DNA of 64,000 nucleotides from SLRI01 sp942491185 (GTDB lineage Bacteria; Pseudomonadota; Alphaproteobacteria; Geminicoccales; Geminicoccaceae): the NCBI GenBank assembly GCA_942491185.1, contig CALOAB010000018.1:310001-374000 (forward strand). The letters run 5' to 3'. Positions 9,140-17,297 of the stretch are shown in pieces. The notes beneath the pieces were generated by a model. It worked only from the letters and a program-made list of their open reading frames with translations, had not been told where the DNA came from and searched no databases. The first letter of the stretch is position 1. The number at the start of each line of letters is the position of its first letter. The position numbers and the translations under genes are program-made.

Positions 9140-10384
9140 ATGAACGCCACCACCAGCGGCCAGCCCGGCAGCCTCGGCCAGGATCTGAAGATCATCGGCG
9201 TCGTCGGCACCGCGCATGGCGGGAGCCACTTCTTCCAGCTCGTGCTGCCGCCGCTCTTTCCCTGGCTCAAGGACGCGTTCGGCGTCTCCTACACCGAGCT
9301 GGCCCTTTTGATGACCGTCTTCTTCGCCACCTCGGGCCTGACCCAGGCGGCGGCCGGCTTCCTGGTCGATCGCATCGGTGCGGCCCGCGTGCTGGCAGCC
9401 GGTCTCGCCTGCATGACCATGGGCGCCGCACTGATCGCCATGGCGCCTGGCTACTGGGCGATGTTGCCGGCCGCAATCCTCTTCGGCCTCGGCAACGCGG
9501 TCTTCCACCCGGCCGATTACGCCATTTTGAACCACCACATCACGCCCAGACGCATGGCTCGGGCGTTCAGCGTCCACACGGTGGGCGGCACGCTGGGCTG
9601 GGCCCTTGCGCCGCTGCTCATGGCGACATGCGCCACACTCGTCTCCTGGCGCTTCGCGCTGATCGTGGCGGCCCTGATCGGCCTGGCACTGACGCTGATG
9701 GTGCTGCTCAGCCAGCGCAATCTCGAGACACCGGCGGAAGCCCGGCATCACGACACCGAGAGCCGTCGCGCGGCGCGCGGCGCCGTCCTCCAGCTCTTCA
9801 CCTCCAGCGCGATCCTGCTCTGCTTCGCCTTCTTCACGCTGCAGGCTGCCGCCTTCATCGCGGTGCAGAGCTTCATGCCGCTGGCGCTCCACTACCTCTA
9901 CGGCACGGCCATGATGGTCGCGACGGCCACGGTCACCGCCTTCATGCTGGGCAGTGCCATGGGCAATATCGGCGGCGGCGTGCTCGCCGATGCCAGCGGC
10001 CGCTTCCAGCTGATCATCGCCGCCGGCTTCAGCCTGAGCGCGCTCTGCCTCCTGGCCGTGGGCTTCGTCGAGCTGCCGACCGCGGCGCTTTACGGCCTGA
10101 TTGCGATCGCTGGTGCCTTGCAAGGCTTGACCACACCGTCGCGCGACATGCTGGTGCGGAGCGCCACGCCGCCCGGCGGCACCGGCAAGGTCTTCGGCTT
10201 CGTCTATTCCGGCCTCGATCTCGGCTCGATGATCATGCCGTTGCCGGTGGGCTGGCTGCTCGACAACGGCCATGAAGGCGTCTTCTTCCCGCTCGTCGCC
10301 TCGGTCACGCTGCTGATGATCCTCACCGCCACCAGCATCCCCGGCCGGCGCCCGGCCGCCCAGCCGACCGCCGCCGCCGAGTAG
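9140..10384 (+). CDS. MFS transporter, FSR/NNP-like exporter
   Basis: A 414-residue inner-membrane protein with about 12 predicted helices in two halves separated by a hydrophilic loop around residues 195-215 (ESRRAARG). The first half has the MFS motif GFLVDRIGAARVL and FGLGNAVFHPADYAIL, which resembles fosmidomycin-resistance-type and related exporters. Substrate is unknown. ATG 9140 starts the conserved region; the frame is open further upstream to 9083 but that would abut the acetyltransferase stop. The gene is convergent with the cupin gene, stops being 2 bases apart. Confidence 0.8.
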   Translation: MNATTSGQPGSLGQDLKIIGVVGTAHGGSHFFQLVLPPLFPWLKDAFGVSYTELALLMTVFFATSGLTQAAAGFLVDRIGAARVLAAGLACMTMGAALIAMAPGYWAMLPAAILFGLGNAVFHPADYAILNHHITPRRMARAFSVHTVGGTLGWALAPLLMATCATLVSWRFALIVAALIGLALTLMVLLSQRNLETPAEARHHDTESRRAARGAVLQLFTSSAILLCFAFFTLQAAAFIAVQSFMPLALHYLYGTAMMVATATVTAFMLGSAMGNIGGGVLADASGRFQLIIAAGFSLSALCLLAVGFVELPTAALYGLIAIAGALQGLTTPSRDMLVRSATPPGGTGKVFGFVYSGLDLGSMIMPLPVGWLLDNGHEGVFFPLVASVTLLMILTATSIPGRRPAAQPTAAAE

Positions 10385-10386
10385 CC

Positions 10387-10809
10387 TCAGCGGCCGGGCG
10401 GTGCCCAGCCGGGAGCCGCCAGCTCGAACCCGGCGAAATCGAAGCCGGGAGCGACGACGCAGGAAACGAGCGTCCAGTGCCCAAGGCTACGCGCCGCCTG
10501 CCACGCATCCTTGGGCACCACGGCCTGCGGCCGCTCGCCCCGGCCGAGATCCGGGCCGAGCGTCACGTCGGTGGTGTCGATCGAGAGCTCAAGCGGCCCG
10601 CCGGCATGCCAGAGCCAGGTCTCGACCGCGTCCACCTTGTGCCAATGCGAGCGCTCGCCTGCCTTGAGCAGGAAATAGATCGCGGTCATCGCCGCCCGCT
10701 CACCAGCGGCAGCGGCTGCGCGAAAGGTCTCGACATAGTGGCCGCCCTCGGGATGCGGCACCATGCCGAGCAGCTCGATGATCGCATCTGGGTCCTGGGT
10801 CGCATTCAT
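10387..10809 (-). CDS. Cupin domain protein (cupin_5 / DUF985 family)
   Basis: A 140-residue single-domain cupin. The family pattern is clear: IIELLGMVPHPEGGHYVETFR at the N-terminus, SHWHKVDAVETWLWHAGGPL as the metal/beta-barrel block, and the C-terminal TLVSCVVAPGFDFAGFELA block. Members are small soluble proteins related to nucleotide-sugar isomerase-like cupins, with no settled reaction. ATG 10809 has AGGAGC 6 bases upstream. It is divergent from trmFO with 130 bases between starts. Confidence 0.85.
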   Translation of the reverse strand: MNATQDPDAIIELLGMVPHPEGGHYVETFRAAAAAGERAAMTAIYFLLKAGERSHWHKVDAVETWLWHAGGPLELSIDTTDVTLGPDLGRGERPQAVVPKDAWQAARSLGHWTLVSCVVAPGFDFAGFELAAPGWAPPGR

Positions 10810-10939
10810 GCCCTTGCTCCTGCCGGTCGGGTTCGGTATCCAGCCGAACTGCAGCGCAAGCGCAGTCACGACGCAAGCCCGACCGGATCCGCGTCCGACG
10901 CGAGCCACATCCGGCCGGCCCTGAGGCAAAGGGACCATC

Positions 10940-12304
10940 ATGCGACCCGTTACCGTTGTCGGTGGCGGCCTCGCCGGCTCCGAGGCCGCCTTCCAGCTGG
11001 CCGAGGCCGGCGTGCCCGTTCGGCTTTTCGAGATGCGACCGGTGCGCCGGACCGACGCGCACCAGACCGGCCTGCTGGCCGAGCTGGTCTGCTCCAACTC
11101 GTTTCGCTCCGACGATGCCTTCGGCAACGCCGTGGGCCTGCTGCACGAGGAGATGCGCCGGCTGGGCTCGCTGGTCATGTGGGCCGGCGACCAGGCGAAG
11201 CTGCCGGCCGGCGGCGCGCTGGCGGTCGATCGCGACGTCTTCGCCGGCCTCGTCCAGGAACGGCTCGAAGCGCACCCCCTGGTCGAGATCGTCCGCGAGG
11301 AGGTCACTGGCCTGCCCCCGGCCGAGGCCGGGCTTGCGATCATCGCCACCGGCCCACTCACGGCGCCCGCGCTCGCCGAGGCGATCGCCCAGGCCGGCGG
11401 CGAGGACGCGCTCGCCTTCTTCGATGCCATTGCACCCATCGTGCACAAGGACAGCATCGACCTGGACACCGCCTGGTTCCAGTCACGCTACGACAAGGAA
11501 GGCCCGGGCGGCGGCACCGCCGACTACATCAACTGCCCGATGGACGAGGCCCAGTACCAGGCCTTCATCACCGCCCTGATCGAGGGCGAGAAGACCAGCT
11601 TCAAGGAATGGGAGGCCTCGACGCCCTATTTCGAGGGCTGCCTGCCGATCGAGGTGATGGCCGAGCGTGGGCCCGAGACCCTGCGCTTCGGCCCGATGAA
11701 GCCCGTGGGCCTCACCGATCCGCGCACCGGGCGCCGGCCACACGCCGTCGTCCAGCTCCGCCAGGACAATGCCCTGGGCACGCTCTACAACCTCGTGGGC
11801 TTCCAGACCAAGCTCCGCCACGGCGAGCAGGCCCGTGTCTTTCGCATGATCCCGGGCCTCGAGCGGGCCGAGTTCGCACGCCTCGGCGGCCTGCACCGCA
11901 ACACCTTCATCAACAGCCCACGTTTGCTCGATGCCGAGCTCAGGCTGAAGGTGGCACCGCATGTCCGCATGGCCGGGCAGATCACGGGTTGTGAGGGCTA
12001 TGTCGAGAGTGCGGCCGTTGGTCTCGTCGCCGGCCGGCTGGCAGCGGCTGAGACCACCGGTCGAAAGCTGGCGCTGCCGCCAGAGGAGACGGCGCATGGC
12101 AGCCTCATCCGGCACATCACCGGCGGCGCGGACGCGGCGACCTTCCAGCCGATGAACGTCAATTTCGGGCTTTTTCCGCCATTGCCGGCCAAGGTCAGGA
12201 AGAACGAGCGCAAGCGGGCCATGGCCGAGCGCGCGCTCACCGCACTGGCGACGTGGACGACGCCCGAGGCAGCACCTCGACAGCCGGAGGCAGCAATTGG
12301 CTGA
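10940..12304 (+). CDS. trmFO: Methylenetetrahydrofolate-tRNA-(uracil-5-)-methyltransferase TrmFO
   Basis: Folate- and FAD-dependent enzyme that makes m5U54 in the T loop of tRNA. The 454-residue protein has the N-terminal FAD motif VTVVGGGLAGSEAAF, the block AELVCSNSFRSDDAFGNA, the catalytic-cysteine region YINCPMDEAQY, FEGCLPIEVMAERGPETL, and the C-terminal GQITGCEGYVESAAVG. All are hallmarks of TrmFO rather than GidA/MnmG. It appears full length. A stem-loop follows at 12314-12333. Confidence 0.95.
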   Translation: MRPVTVVGGGLAGSEAAFQLAEAGVPVRLFEMRPVRRTDAHQTGLLAELVCSNSFRSDDAFGNAVGLLHEEMRRLGSLVMWAGDQAKLPAGGALAVDRDVFAGLVQERLEAHPLVEIVREEVTGLPPAEAGLAIIATGPLTAPALAEAIAQAGGEDALAFFDAIAPIVHKDSIDLDTAWFQSRYDKEGPGGGTADYINCPMDEAQYQAFITALIEGEKTSFKEWEASTPYFEGCLPIEVMAERGPETLRFGPMKPVGLTDPRTGRRPHAVVQLRQDNALGTLYNLVGFQTKLRHGEQARVFRMIPGLERAEFARLGGLHRNTFINSPRLLDAELRLKVAPHVRMAGQITGCEGYVESAAVGLVAGRLAAAETTGRKLALPPEETAHGSLIRHITGGADAATFQPMNVNFGLFPPLPAKVRKNERKRAMAERALTALATWTTPEAAPRQPEAAIG

Positions 12305-12313
12305 CATGGATCA

Positions 12314-12333
12314 CAACACAATATCTTGTGTTG
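12314..12333. terminator. Short stem-loop after trmFO
   Basis: A perfect 8-bp stem (12314-12321 with 12326-12333) and TATC loop, about 10 bases after the trmFO stop. It is AT-rich and is not followed by a clear T-run, so a terminator role is only likely. Confidence 0.45.
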
Positions 12334-12392
12334 CACTTGTGCTCGAACTACAAGGGTAAGGCGGTGGCGCTGATTGCCGCCGTGCTGGGCCA

Positions 12393-12660
12393 AGAGCCCG
12401 TTTCAGGAGTTTTCGAGGTGTTTCATGAGCTTGGCAACGCGCAGATGCGAGGAGTTGGATGGCCGTCGATGCCGGTGCATCGTCGGTCATCCAAGGACGA
12501 CGCAGGTGCTGTTGCCAAGCTCACCTCCGGTCGGCTTACGGCTGGCGGCGGCTTCACAGCATGGCTTGGCCGATGCTCCAGCATCGACCCGCGCTCGGCT
12601 CCTCGCCGGCGCTCACCCGTAAGCCGATGAAACACCACGGAAACTTCTGAAACGGGCTCT
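12393..12660. mobile_element. MITE-like non-coding element with 33-bp terminal inverted repeats
   Basis: Imperfect terminal inverted repeats of about 33 bp bound the element: the left arm 12394-12426 starts GAGCCCGTTTCAG and ends GTGTTTCAT, and the right arm 12627-12659 is its inverse with about five mismatches. A second, internal inverted repeat is visible (GAGCTTGGCAAC near 12427 against GTTGCCAAGCTC near 12512). No convincing ORF lies inside and no clear target duplication was found. It ends 12 bases before the minC start codon. Part of the interior (12424-12489) recurs at 28449-28507. Size and structure fit a non-autonomous transposon derivative; the parent family is unknown. Confidence 0.65.
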
Positions 12661-12672
12661 AAGGGGGTTGGG

Positions 12673-13389
12673 GTGAATTTATCGGCTGCGAAACAGGCGT
12701 CGACGGCGGGCAGCGGGCTGCCGTTTCAGATCCGTGGCTCGCTTCAGACGGCATTATCGCTGAAAATTCTTCAACCGGAGGATCCGACCTTCTTCACCTC
12801 CCTGCTGGAGAAGGTGGCGCACGCGCCAGACTTCTTCAGGAACGCACCGTTGATCCTCGATGTTGCGGCGGTGAAGACCAAGGCGCCCGACTGCCTGACC
12901 GAGATCGTCGAGCGGCTGCGCGAGCATCGGGTGGTGCCGGTCGGGCTGCAGAATGGCTCGGATGAATGGAACGATGCGGCGGTGGCGCTTGGGCTCGCCA
13001 TCTTCGGCGCCGGCGGCAAGGACGAGCCGCGCGCGGCAGCCAAGCAGGCGGTTCCGGCACAGCCGGGCAAGGTGATCCGCGAGCCGGTTCGCGGCGGCCA
13101 GCAGATTGTGGCCGCCGACGGTGATCTCGTCGTCCTGGCGCCGGTTAGCGCCGGTGCCGAGGTCGCGGCCGTGGGCCACATCCATATCTACGCGCCGTTG
13201 CGCGGGCGGGCCTTCGCCGGAATGAACGGCGACGCCAGTGCAATGATCTTTTGCGAGCAGCTGCACGCCGAGCTCTTGTCGATCGCCGGCATGCACATGG
13301 TGAACGAGGAGATCGACGGTCGGCTGATCGGCAAGCGGGTCCGGGCCACGCTCGCCGACCAGCAGCTCAAGGTGGAGCCACTACCATGA
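12673..13389 (+). CDS. minC: Septum site-determining protein MinC
   Basis: Inhibitor of FtsZ ring assembly that, with MinD, blocks division away from midcell. The 238-residue protein has the N-terminal MinC domain (PFQIRGSLQTALSLKI at 16-31), an Ala-rich linker near 117-135, and the C-terminal beta-helix domain with VRGGQQIVAADGDLVVLA and AVGHIHIYAPLRGRAFAG, which binds MinD. The GTG start at 12673 is preceded by GGGGG at 12663-12667. It heads the minCDE operon; minD follows after 92 bases. A MITE-like element sits directly upstream and may have displaced or supplied its promoter. Confidence 0.93.
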   Translation: MNLSAAKQASTAGSGLPFQIRGSLQTALSLKILQPEDPTFFTSLLEKVAHAPDFFRNAPLILDVAAVKTKAPDCLTEIVERLREHRVVPVGLQNGSDEWNDAAVALGLAIFGAGGKDEPRAAAKQAVPAQPGKVIREPVRGGQQIVAADGDLVVLAPVSAGAEVAAVGHIHIYAPLRGRAFAGMNGDASAMIFCEQLHAELLSIAGMHMVNEEIDGRLIGKRVRATLADQQLKVEPLP

Positions 13390-13481
13390 AGCAGGCACGC
13401 ACCCGCCGGCCAGGACGCGGCAACCCGGTCAAGTCCGCCGGGCGGCACGACGCCGCCGTGACACATCCAAAGGAGCACGAA

Positions 13482-14297
13482 TTGTCGAAGGTCATCGTCG
13501 TCACATCGGGCAAAGGCGGAGTCGGCAAGACCACCAGCGCTGCCGCCATCGGCACGGCCCTGGCGCTGCGCGGCAAGAAGACCGTGATCATCGATTTCGA
13601 CGTCGGCCTGCGCAATCTCGACCTGATCATGGGCTGCGAGCGCCGCGTCGTGTTCGATTTCATCAACGTCATCAATGACGGCATCCGCCTCAACCAGGCG
13701 CTGATCAAGGACAAGCGGATCGACAATCTCTCGATCCTGCCGACCTCGCAGACCCGGGACAAGGACGCCTTGAGCCAGGAGGGCGTTGAGAAGGTCATCG
13801 ACGAACTCAAGAAGAGCTTCGACTACATCATCTGCGACAGCCCGGCCGGCATCGAGAAGGGCGCCTACATGGCGCTCTACCATGCCGACGAGGCAATCGT
13901 CGTCACCAACCCCGAGGTCTCCTCGGTGCGCGACAGCGACCGCATCCTCGGCATCCTGTCGTCGAAGTCCAAGCGCGCCGAGCACGGCATGGACCCGGTC
14001 AAGACCCACCTCCTGCTCACCCGCTACGACCTCGACCGCGTGCAGCGCGGCGAGATGCTCAAGCTCGACGACGTCTTGGAGATCCTGGCCATCCCGGTGC
14101 TCGGCGTGATCCCGCAATGCGGCTCGGTCCTGCAGGCCTCCAATCTCGGCATGCCGGTCGTCCTCGACGACAGCTCCAAGGCCGGCCAGGCCTACAAGGA
14201 CGCCGCGGCCCGGCTCATCGGTGAAGATGTCGAGCTCCGCTACGTCAGCCCGCAAAAGCGCGGTCTCGTCGACTGGCTGCTCAGGAGGAGCGCGTGA
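13482..14297 (+). CDS. minD: Septum site-determining protein MinD
   Basis: Membrane-associated ParA/MinD-type ATPase that recruits MinC and oscillates with MinE. The 271-residue product starts SKVIVVTSGKGGVGKTTSAA with the deviant Walker A motif at about 10-17, has IDFDVGLRNLDLIMG (Walker A') and YIICDSPAGIE (Walker B), and ends in LVDWLLRRSA, part of the amphipathic membrane-targeting helix. The start is taken as TTG 13482 because AAAGGAG lies 6-7 bases upstream and it gives the family N-terminus and length (E. coli 270). An upstream extension in frame to 13251 overlaps minC and is not conserved. Confidence 0.93.
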   Translation: MSKVIVVTSGKGGVGKTTSAAAIGTALALRGKKTVIIDFDVGLRNLDLIMGCERRVVFDFINVINDGIRLNQALIKDKRIDNLSILPTSQTRDKDALSQEGVEKVIDELKKSFDYIICDSPAGIEKGAYMALYHADEAIVVTNPEVSSVRDSDRILGILSSKSKRAEHGMDPVKTHLLLTRYDLDRVQRGEMLKLDDVLEILAIPVLGVIPQCGSVLQASNLGMPVVLDDSSKAGQAYKDAAARLIGEDVELRYVSPQKRGLVDWLLRRSA

Positions 14298-14569
14298 GAT
14301 TCTTCGACTTCTTCCGGCTCCGCCGACCTGATCCCTCGGCTGACAAGGCGAGAGAGCGGCTCACGGTTCTCGTTGCCCTCGACCGCCAGGGCGGCGGCGG
14401 CCCGGACTTTCTGCCGCTGCTGCAGCGCGAGCTGCTGCAGGTCATCCGCAAATATGTCGAGATCGACCAGGACAAGGTCAATGTCGACTTCCAGTCCGGC
14501 ACCGGCTTCTCGACCCTCGAGGTCAATGTCGAGCTGCCCAATCGGGCACTCGCCGCCAAGGCGAGCTGA
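14294..14569 (+). CDS. minE: Cell division topological specificity factor MinE
   Basis: Stimulates MinD ATPase and confines the Min inhibitor to the poles. The 91-residue protein has the MinD-binding/membrane N-terminus (MRFFDFFRLRR), the anti-MinCD helix with AKARERLTVLVALDRQ, and the topological specificity domain with LLQRELLQVIRKYVEID. The GTG start at 14294 overlaps the TGA of minD (GTGA) with AGGAGG upstream, so the two are translationally coupled. Confidence 0.93.
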   Translation: MRFFDFFRLRRPDPSADKARERLTVLVALDRQGGGGPDFLPLLQRELLQVIRKYVEIDQDKVNVDFQSGTGFSTLEVNVELPNRALAAKAS

Positions 14570-14574
14570 CCGGC

Positions 14575-14589
14575 CGGCGGCATCCGCCG
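14575..14589. terminator. Short hairpin between convergent minE and deacylase genes
   Basis: A perfect 6-bp GC stem (14575-14580 with 14584-14589) and CAT loop fills most of the 26-base space between the two convergent stop codons. There is no T-run, so termination is a guess from position. Confidence 0.35.
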
Positions 14590-14595
14590 AGTGGC

Positions 14596-15576
14596 TCAGC
14601 TCACGAAGCGGCCGAGCCTGACCGCCGTCTGGCCGCGCCTGGGCGTCGCCGTCGGCATCACCAGCACACAATCGTCGTAAGGCGTGCGGATCGGCTTCGG
14701 GCCGTCGGTGGCGATCACCGTGCCGGCCCGCGGCACCACCTCGAGCGCCTGGACCGGGCGGGTGAAGGCGAAGGGCTCGTGCTCGACCTCGACCGCCCGG
14801 CTCACCTTGATCAGCTGCTGCGGACGCAGCCGTCCCGGCGGCAATAGCGGGCCCAGATGCGGGGCGCCAATGCAGCCGACCGCTGCCAGGAAGCGCAGGC
14901 AGGCGGCATGCGCCACGGCAGCACTCTCCTTGGCCCAGTGCTGCCCCGCCTCGAGCAGCACCGCACGCGCCTGGCCCAGCGGATCGGTGAAGACCGCGGC
15001 ATCGATCAGCCGCGCGCCGCCATTGTGGCCCGCATCGGCCACCACGACGGCCGGATAGGCCATGGCGTTGGCGAGATCCCGGCCACGCGGCGACAGGCCG
15101 GCAAGCAAGAGCGGTGGTCCGTCTGTCTGCATCGAATGCAGATCGAGCAGATAGTCGGCCGACCGGAACAACGGCCACAGCTCCCGCAGCCGCCGCCGCT
15201 CGCTGGTCACCGCCGGCGCGTCCAGCACGGCATCGTGCCAGAGCCGGTTCATGTCCTCGTCGACATAGCGGCTGTCCCAGGGCCGCGCCGGATCGAAGCG
15301 GGCGTAGGCCGCCACGTTGGCGAAGGTGAGCCAGAGCGTGCCTCGCTCGGGCCGGATCTGCCGCTCGAGCAGGTCGACCAGGGCGATGGCACCCGACAGC
15401 TCGTTGCCGTGCATCAGCGCGTTGATGACGACGGTGGGTCCAGGCCGCCGGCTGCCGAGGCGAAGCGCGAACGGAATGCCCTCATCGCCGCGCGCAAAAG
15501 CGCCGATGTCGGGCGGCTTCAGCGCGACCTTGGGCAGCGGCTGGGCTGCTGGCGGGACAAGGGGGAGTTCACGCAT
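14596..15576 (-). CDS. Succinylglutamate desuccinylase/aspartoacylase family zinc hydrolase
   Basis: A 326-residue M14-like zinc hydrolase of the AstE/AspA family, which removes acyl groups from N-acylated amino acids. The zinc-binding HGNE motif is seen in INALMHGNELSGAIAL, the downstream histidine in LLDLHSMQTDG, and the substrate block VDEDMNRLWHD between them. The C-terminal beta-rich region (LIKVSRAVEVEHEPF, GTVIATDGPKPIRTP) is like that of aspartoacylases. The natural substrate is unknown. It is convergent with minE and divergent from the HtrA-like gene. Confidence 0.82.
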   Translation of the reverse strand: MRELPLVPPAAQPLPKVALKPPDIGAFARGDEGIPFALRLGSRRPGPTVVINALMHGNELSGAIALVDLLERQIRPERGTLWLTFANVAAYARFDPARPWDSRYVDEDMNRLWHDAVLDAPAVTSERRRLRELWPLFRSADYLLDLHSMQTDGPPLLLAGLSPRGRDLANAMAYPAVVVADAGHNGGARLIDAAVFTDPLGQARAVLLEAGQHWAKESAAVAHAACLRFLAAVGCIGAPHLGPLLPPGRLRPQQLIKVSRAVEVEHEPFAFTRPVQALEVVPRAGTVIATDGPKPIRTPYDDCVLVMPTATPRRGQTAVRLGRFVS

Positions 15577-15721
15577 GTCGAGACCAGCCTATAGAGCAGA
15601 AACCAGCCACGTCGCCAGCGGCAAGACAGTCATCGACGCGATCACCACGAGCGCTGACCTGGGCGCTCGCCCCTGCCGTGTTAGTTGAGCTAGGATACGC
15701 TTCGCAGAGCAGGAGATGGAG

Positions 15722-16777
15722 ATGCGGGTCAAGGCACTACGCGGTCTCATTGCGGGTCTCGGCACAGGCCTCGGCGCCACCACAAGACGGTTCCCGGATG
15801 CCCGCCTGACGGCGGCACTGGCACCGTTGATCGCCGCCGTGCTCTTGCTCGCCGCCTCGCCTGCGATGGCCCAGGACAACCCGCTCGACGCCGTGCTCGG
15901 GCTTCGCGCCGAGGTGCCCGGCGACGCCCGCACCGCCAGGACACTCGGCCGCCAGCGGCAGGGCTCTGCCGTGCTCATCGACAGCGCCGGCCTGGCGCTC
16001 ACCATCGGCTACCTCGTGCTGGAAGCCAGCCAGGTCAGCCTGCTCGATGCCGAAGGCCGGACCATCCCGGCCGACATCGTGGCCTATGACCACACCACCG
16101 GCTTCGGCCTGGTGCGCGCCTTGCTGCCGATCGAGGCCACACCCTTGCCGCTCGCTGCCGGGGCCGACCCTGCCATGGACGAGCCGCTGCTGGTGGTCAG
16201 CCGCGCCGGGCCACTCGAAGGCACCCAGGTGAGCCTGGCCGACCGGCGGGTCTTTGCCGGCTACTGGGAGTACCTGCTCGACGAGGCGTTGTTCACCAGC
16301 CCGATGCACAACCAGTTCGGCGGTGCGGCGCTGATCGACACGGCCGGCAGGCTGGTCGGCATCGGCTCGCTTCGGGTCGGCGACAGCCGCGGCGACGGCG
16401 AGCCCTCGCCCGGCAACATGTTCGTGCCGGCGAGCCTGCTGCCGCCGATCCTGGGCGACCTGCTGACCACCGGCCACACGGCCGAGGCCAAGCCCTGGCT
16501 CGGCATCATCAGCCAGGAGAGCGAAGCGGGCGTCGTCCTCGGCCGGGTCACCGATGGCGGGCCGGCCGCTGCTGCCGGGCTGCGGCCCGGCGATCGGGTG
16601 GTCGCCGTGGGTGATGCCGCGATCGGCAGTCTCGAGACCCTCTACCGCTCCGTCTGGAAGCTGGGTGGTCCTGGCGTCGTCGTGCCGATGCGGGTCGAGC
16701 GCGGCGATCGGCTGCTGGACGTGCAGATCAAGTCGATCGACCGGCTGAGCTTCCTCCGCCTCGATCCGACCTTCTAG
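15722..16777 (+). CDS. HtrA/DegP-like periplasmic pseudoprotease with PDZ domain
   Basis: A 351-residue exported protein: signal peptide up to about residue 50 (ASPAMAQ), a trypsin-like beta-barrel (about 70-240) and one C-terminal PDZ domain (about 255-340, KPWLGI and GLRPGDRVVAVGDAAIGSLE). The HtrA catalytic positions appear changed: the His region reads LALTIGYLVLEAS (normally TNNHVV), the Asp region DHTTGFGLVRA (normally TDLAVL) and the Ser region NQFGGAAL (normally GNSGGP). It is thus probably a non-proteolytic chaperone or adaptor. ATG 15722 has AGGAG 6 bases upstream; ATG 15716 directly touches that sequence. The deoxyribosyltransferase gene starts 4 bases after the stop and is likely co-transcribed. 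Confidence 0.78.
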   Translation: MRVKALRGLIAGLGTGLGATTRRFPDARLTAALAPLIAAVLLLAASPAMAQDNPLDAVLGLRAEVPGDARTARTLGRQRQGSAVLIDSAGLALTIGYLVLEASQVSLLDAEGRTIPADIVAYDHTTGFGLVRALLPIEATPLPLAAGADPAMDEPLLVVSRAGPLEGTQVSLADRRVFAGYWEYLLDEALFTSPMHNQFGGAALIDTAGRLVGIGSLRVGDSRGDGEPSPGNMFVPASLLPPILGDLLTTGHTAEAKPWLGIISQESEAGVVLGRVTDGGPAAAAGLRPGDRVVAVGDAAIGSLETLYRSVWKLGGPGVVVPMRVERGDRLLDVQIKSIDRLSFLRLDPTF

Positions 16778-16781
16778 GCCG

Positions 16782-17297
16782 ATGCAAAGTCCCGCCGTCT
16801 ACCTCGCCGGGCCCGAGGTCTTCTTCCCCGACGTCGAGGCGGTGGCAGCCGAGCTCAAGCGGCTGTGCAGTGCTGCCGGGCTCGAGGGTCTGTTTCCGAC
16901 CGACGCCGAGCGCCCGGTGGATACCGGCGTCTCCATCGCGAGCGCCATCTATCTCGGCAATGTGGCGCTGATCGATCGAAGCCAGGCGGTCATCGCCGAT
17001 ATCAGCCCGTTTCGCGGTGCCGGCATGGATCCGGGAACCGCCTGGGAGATCGGCTACGCCATCGCGCGCGGCCTGCCGGTCTTCGCCTACACCCACGACC
17101 TGCGCCCCTACCTCGATCGGGTCGGAGCAGCCGCCAAGGGTCCGCGCGGTCCCGCCGACGCGGACGGCCTGCTGATCGAGGATTTCGGGCTGGTCGAGAA
17201 CCTGATGATCACCGAAAGCGTGCTCGGCATCGACGCCGACGCGGCTTCAGCTATTCGTCGCTGCGCCCAGCATTTCCGCCGTACCAATCAGACCTGA
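16782..17297 (+). CDS. Nucleoside 2-deoxyribosyltransferase
   Basis: Transfers deoxyribose between purine and pyrimidine bases, or hydrolyses deoxynucleotide glycosidic bonds; used in nucleotide salvage or pool cleaning. The 171-residue protein shows the family blocks VYLAGPEVFFPD at the N-terminus, AVIADISPFRGAGMDPGTAWEIGYA in the centre and GLPVFAYTHD. It follows the HtrA-like gene by 4 bases and overlaps the convergent ABC permease stop by 10 bases. Confidence 0.9.
   Translation: MQSPAVYLAGPEVFFPDVEAVAAELKRLCSAAGLEGLFPTDAERPVDTGVSIASAIYLGNVALIDRSQAVIADISPFRGAGMDPGTAWEIGYAIARGLPVFAYTHDLRPYLDRVGAAAKGPRGPADADGLLIEDFGLVENLMITESVLGIDADAASAIRRCAQHFRRTNQT

Noticed and set aside
12459..12650. Small overlapping open frames inside the element before minC
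   Set aside because: Several frames are equally open, none has a ribosome binding site or family match, and the inverted-repeat structure explains the sequence better.
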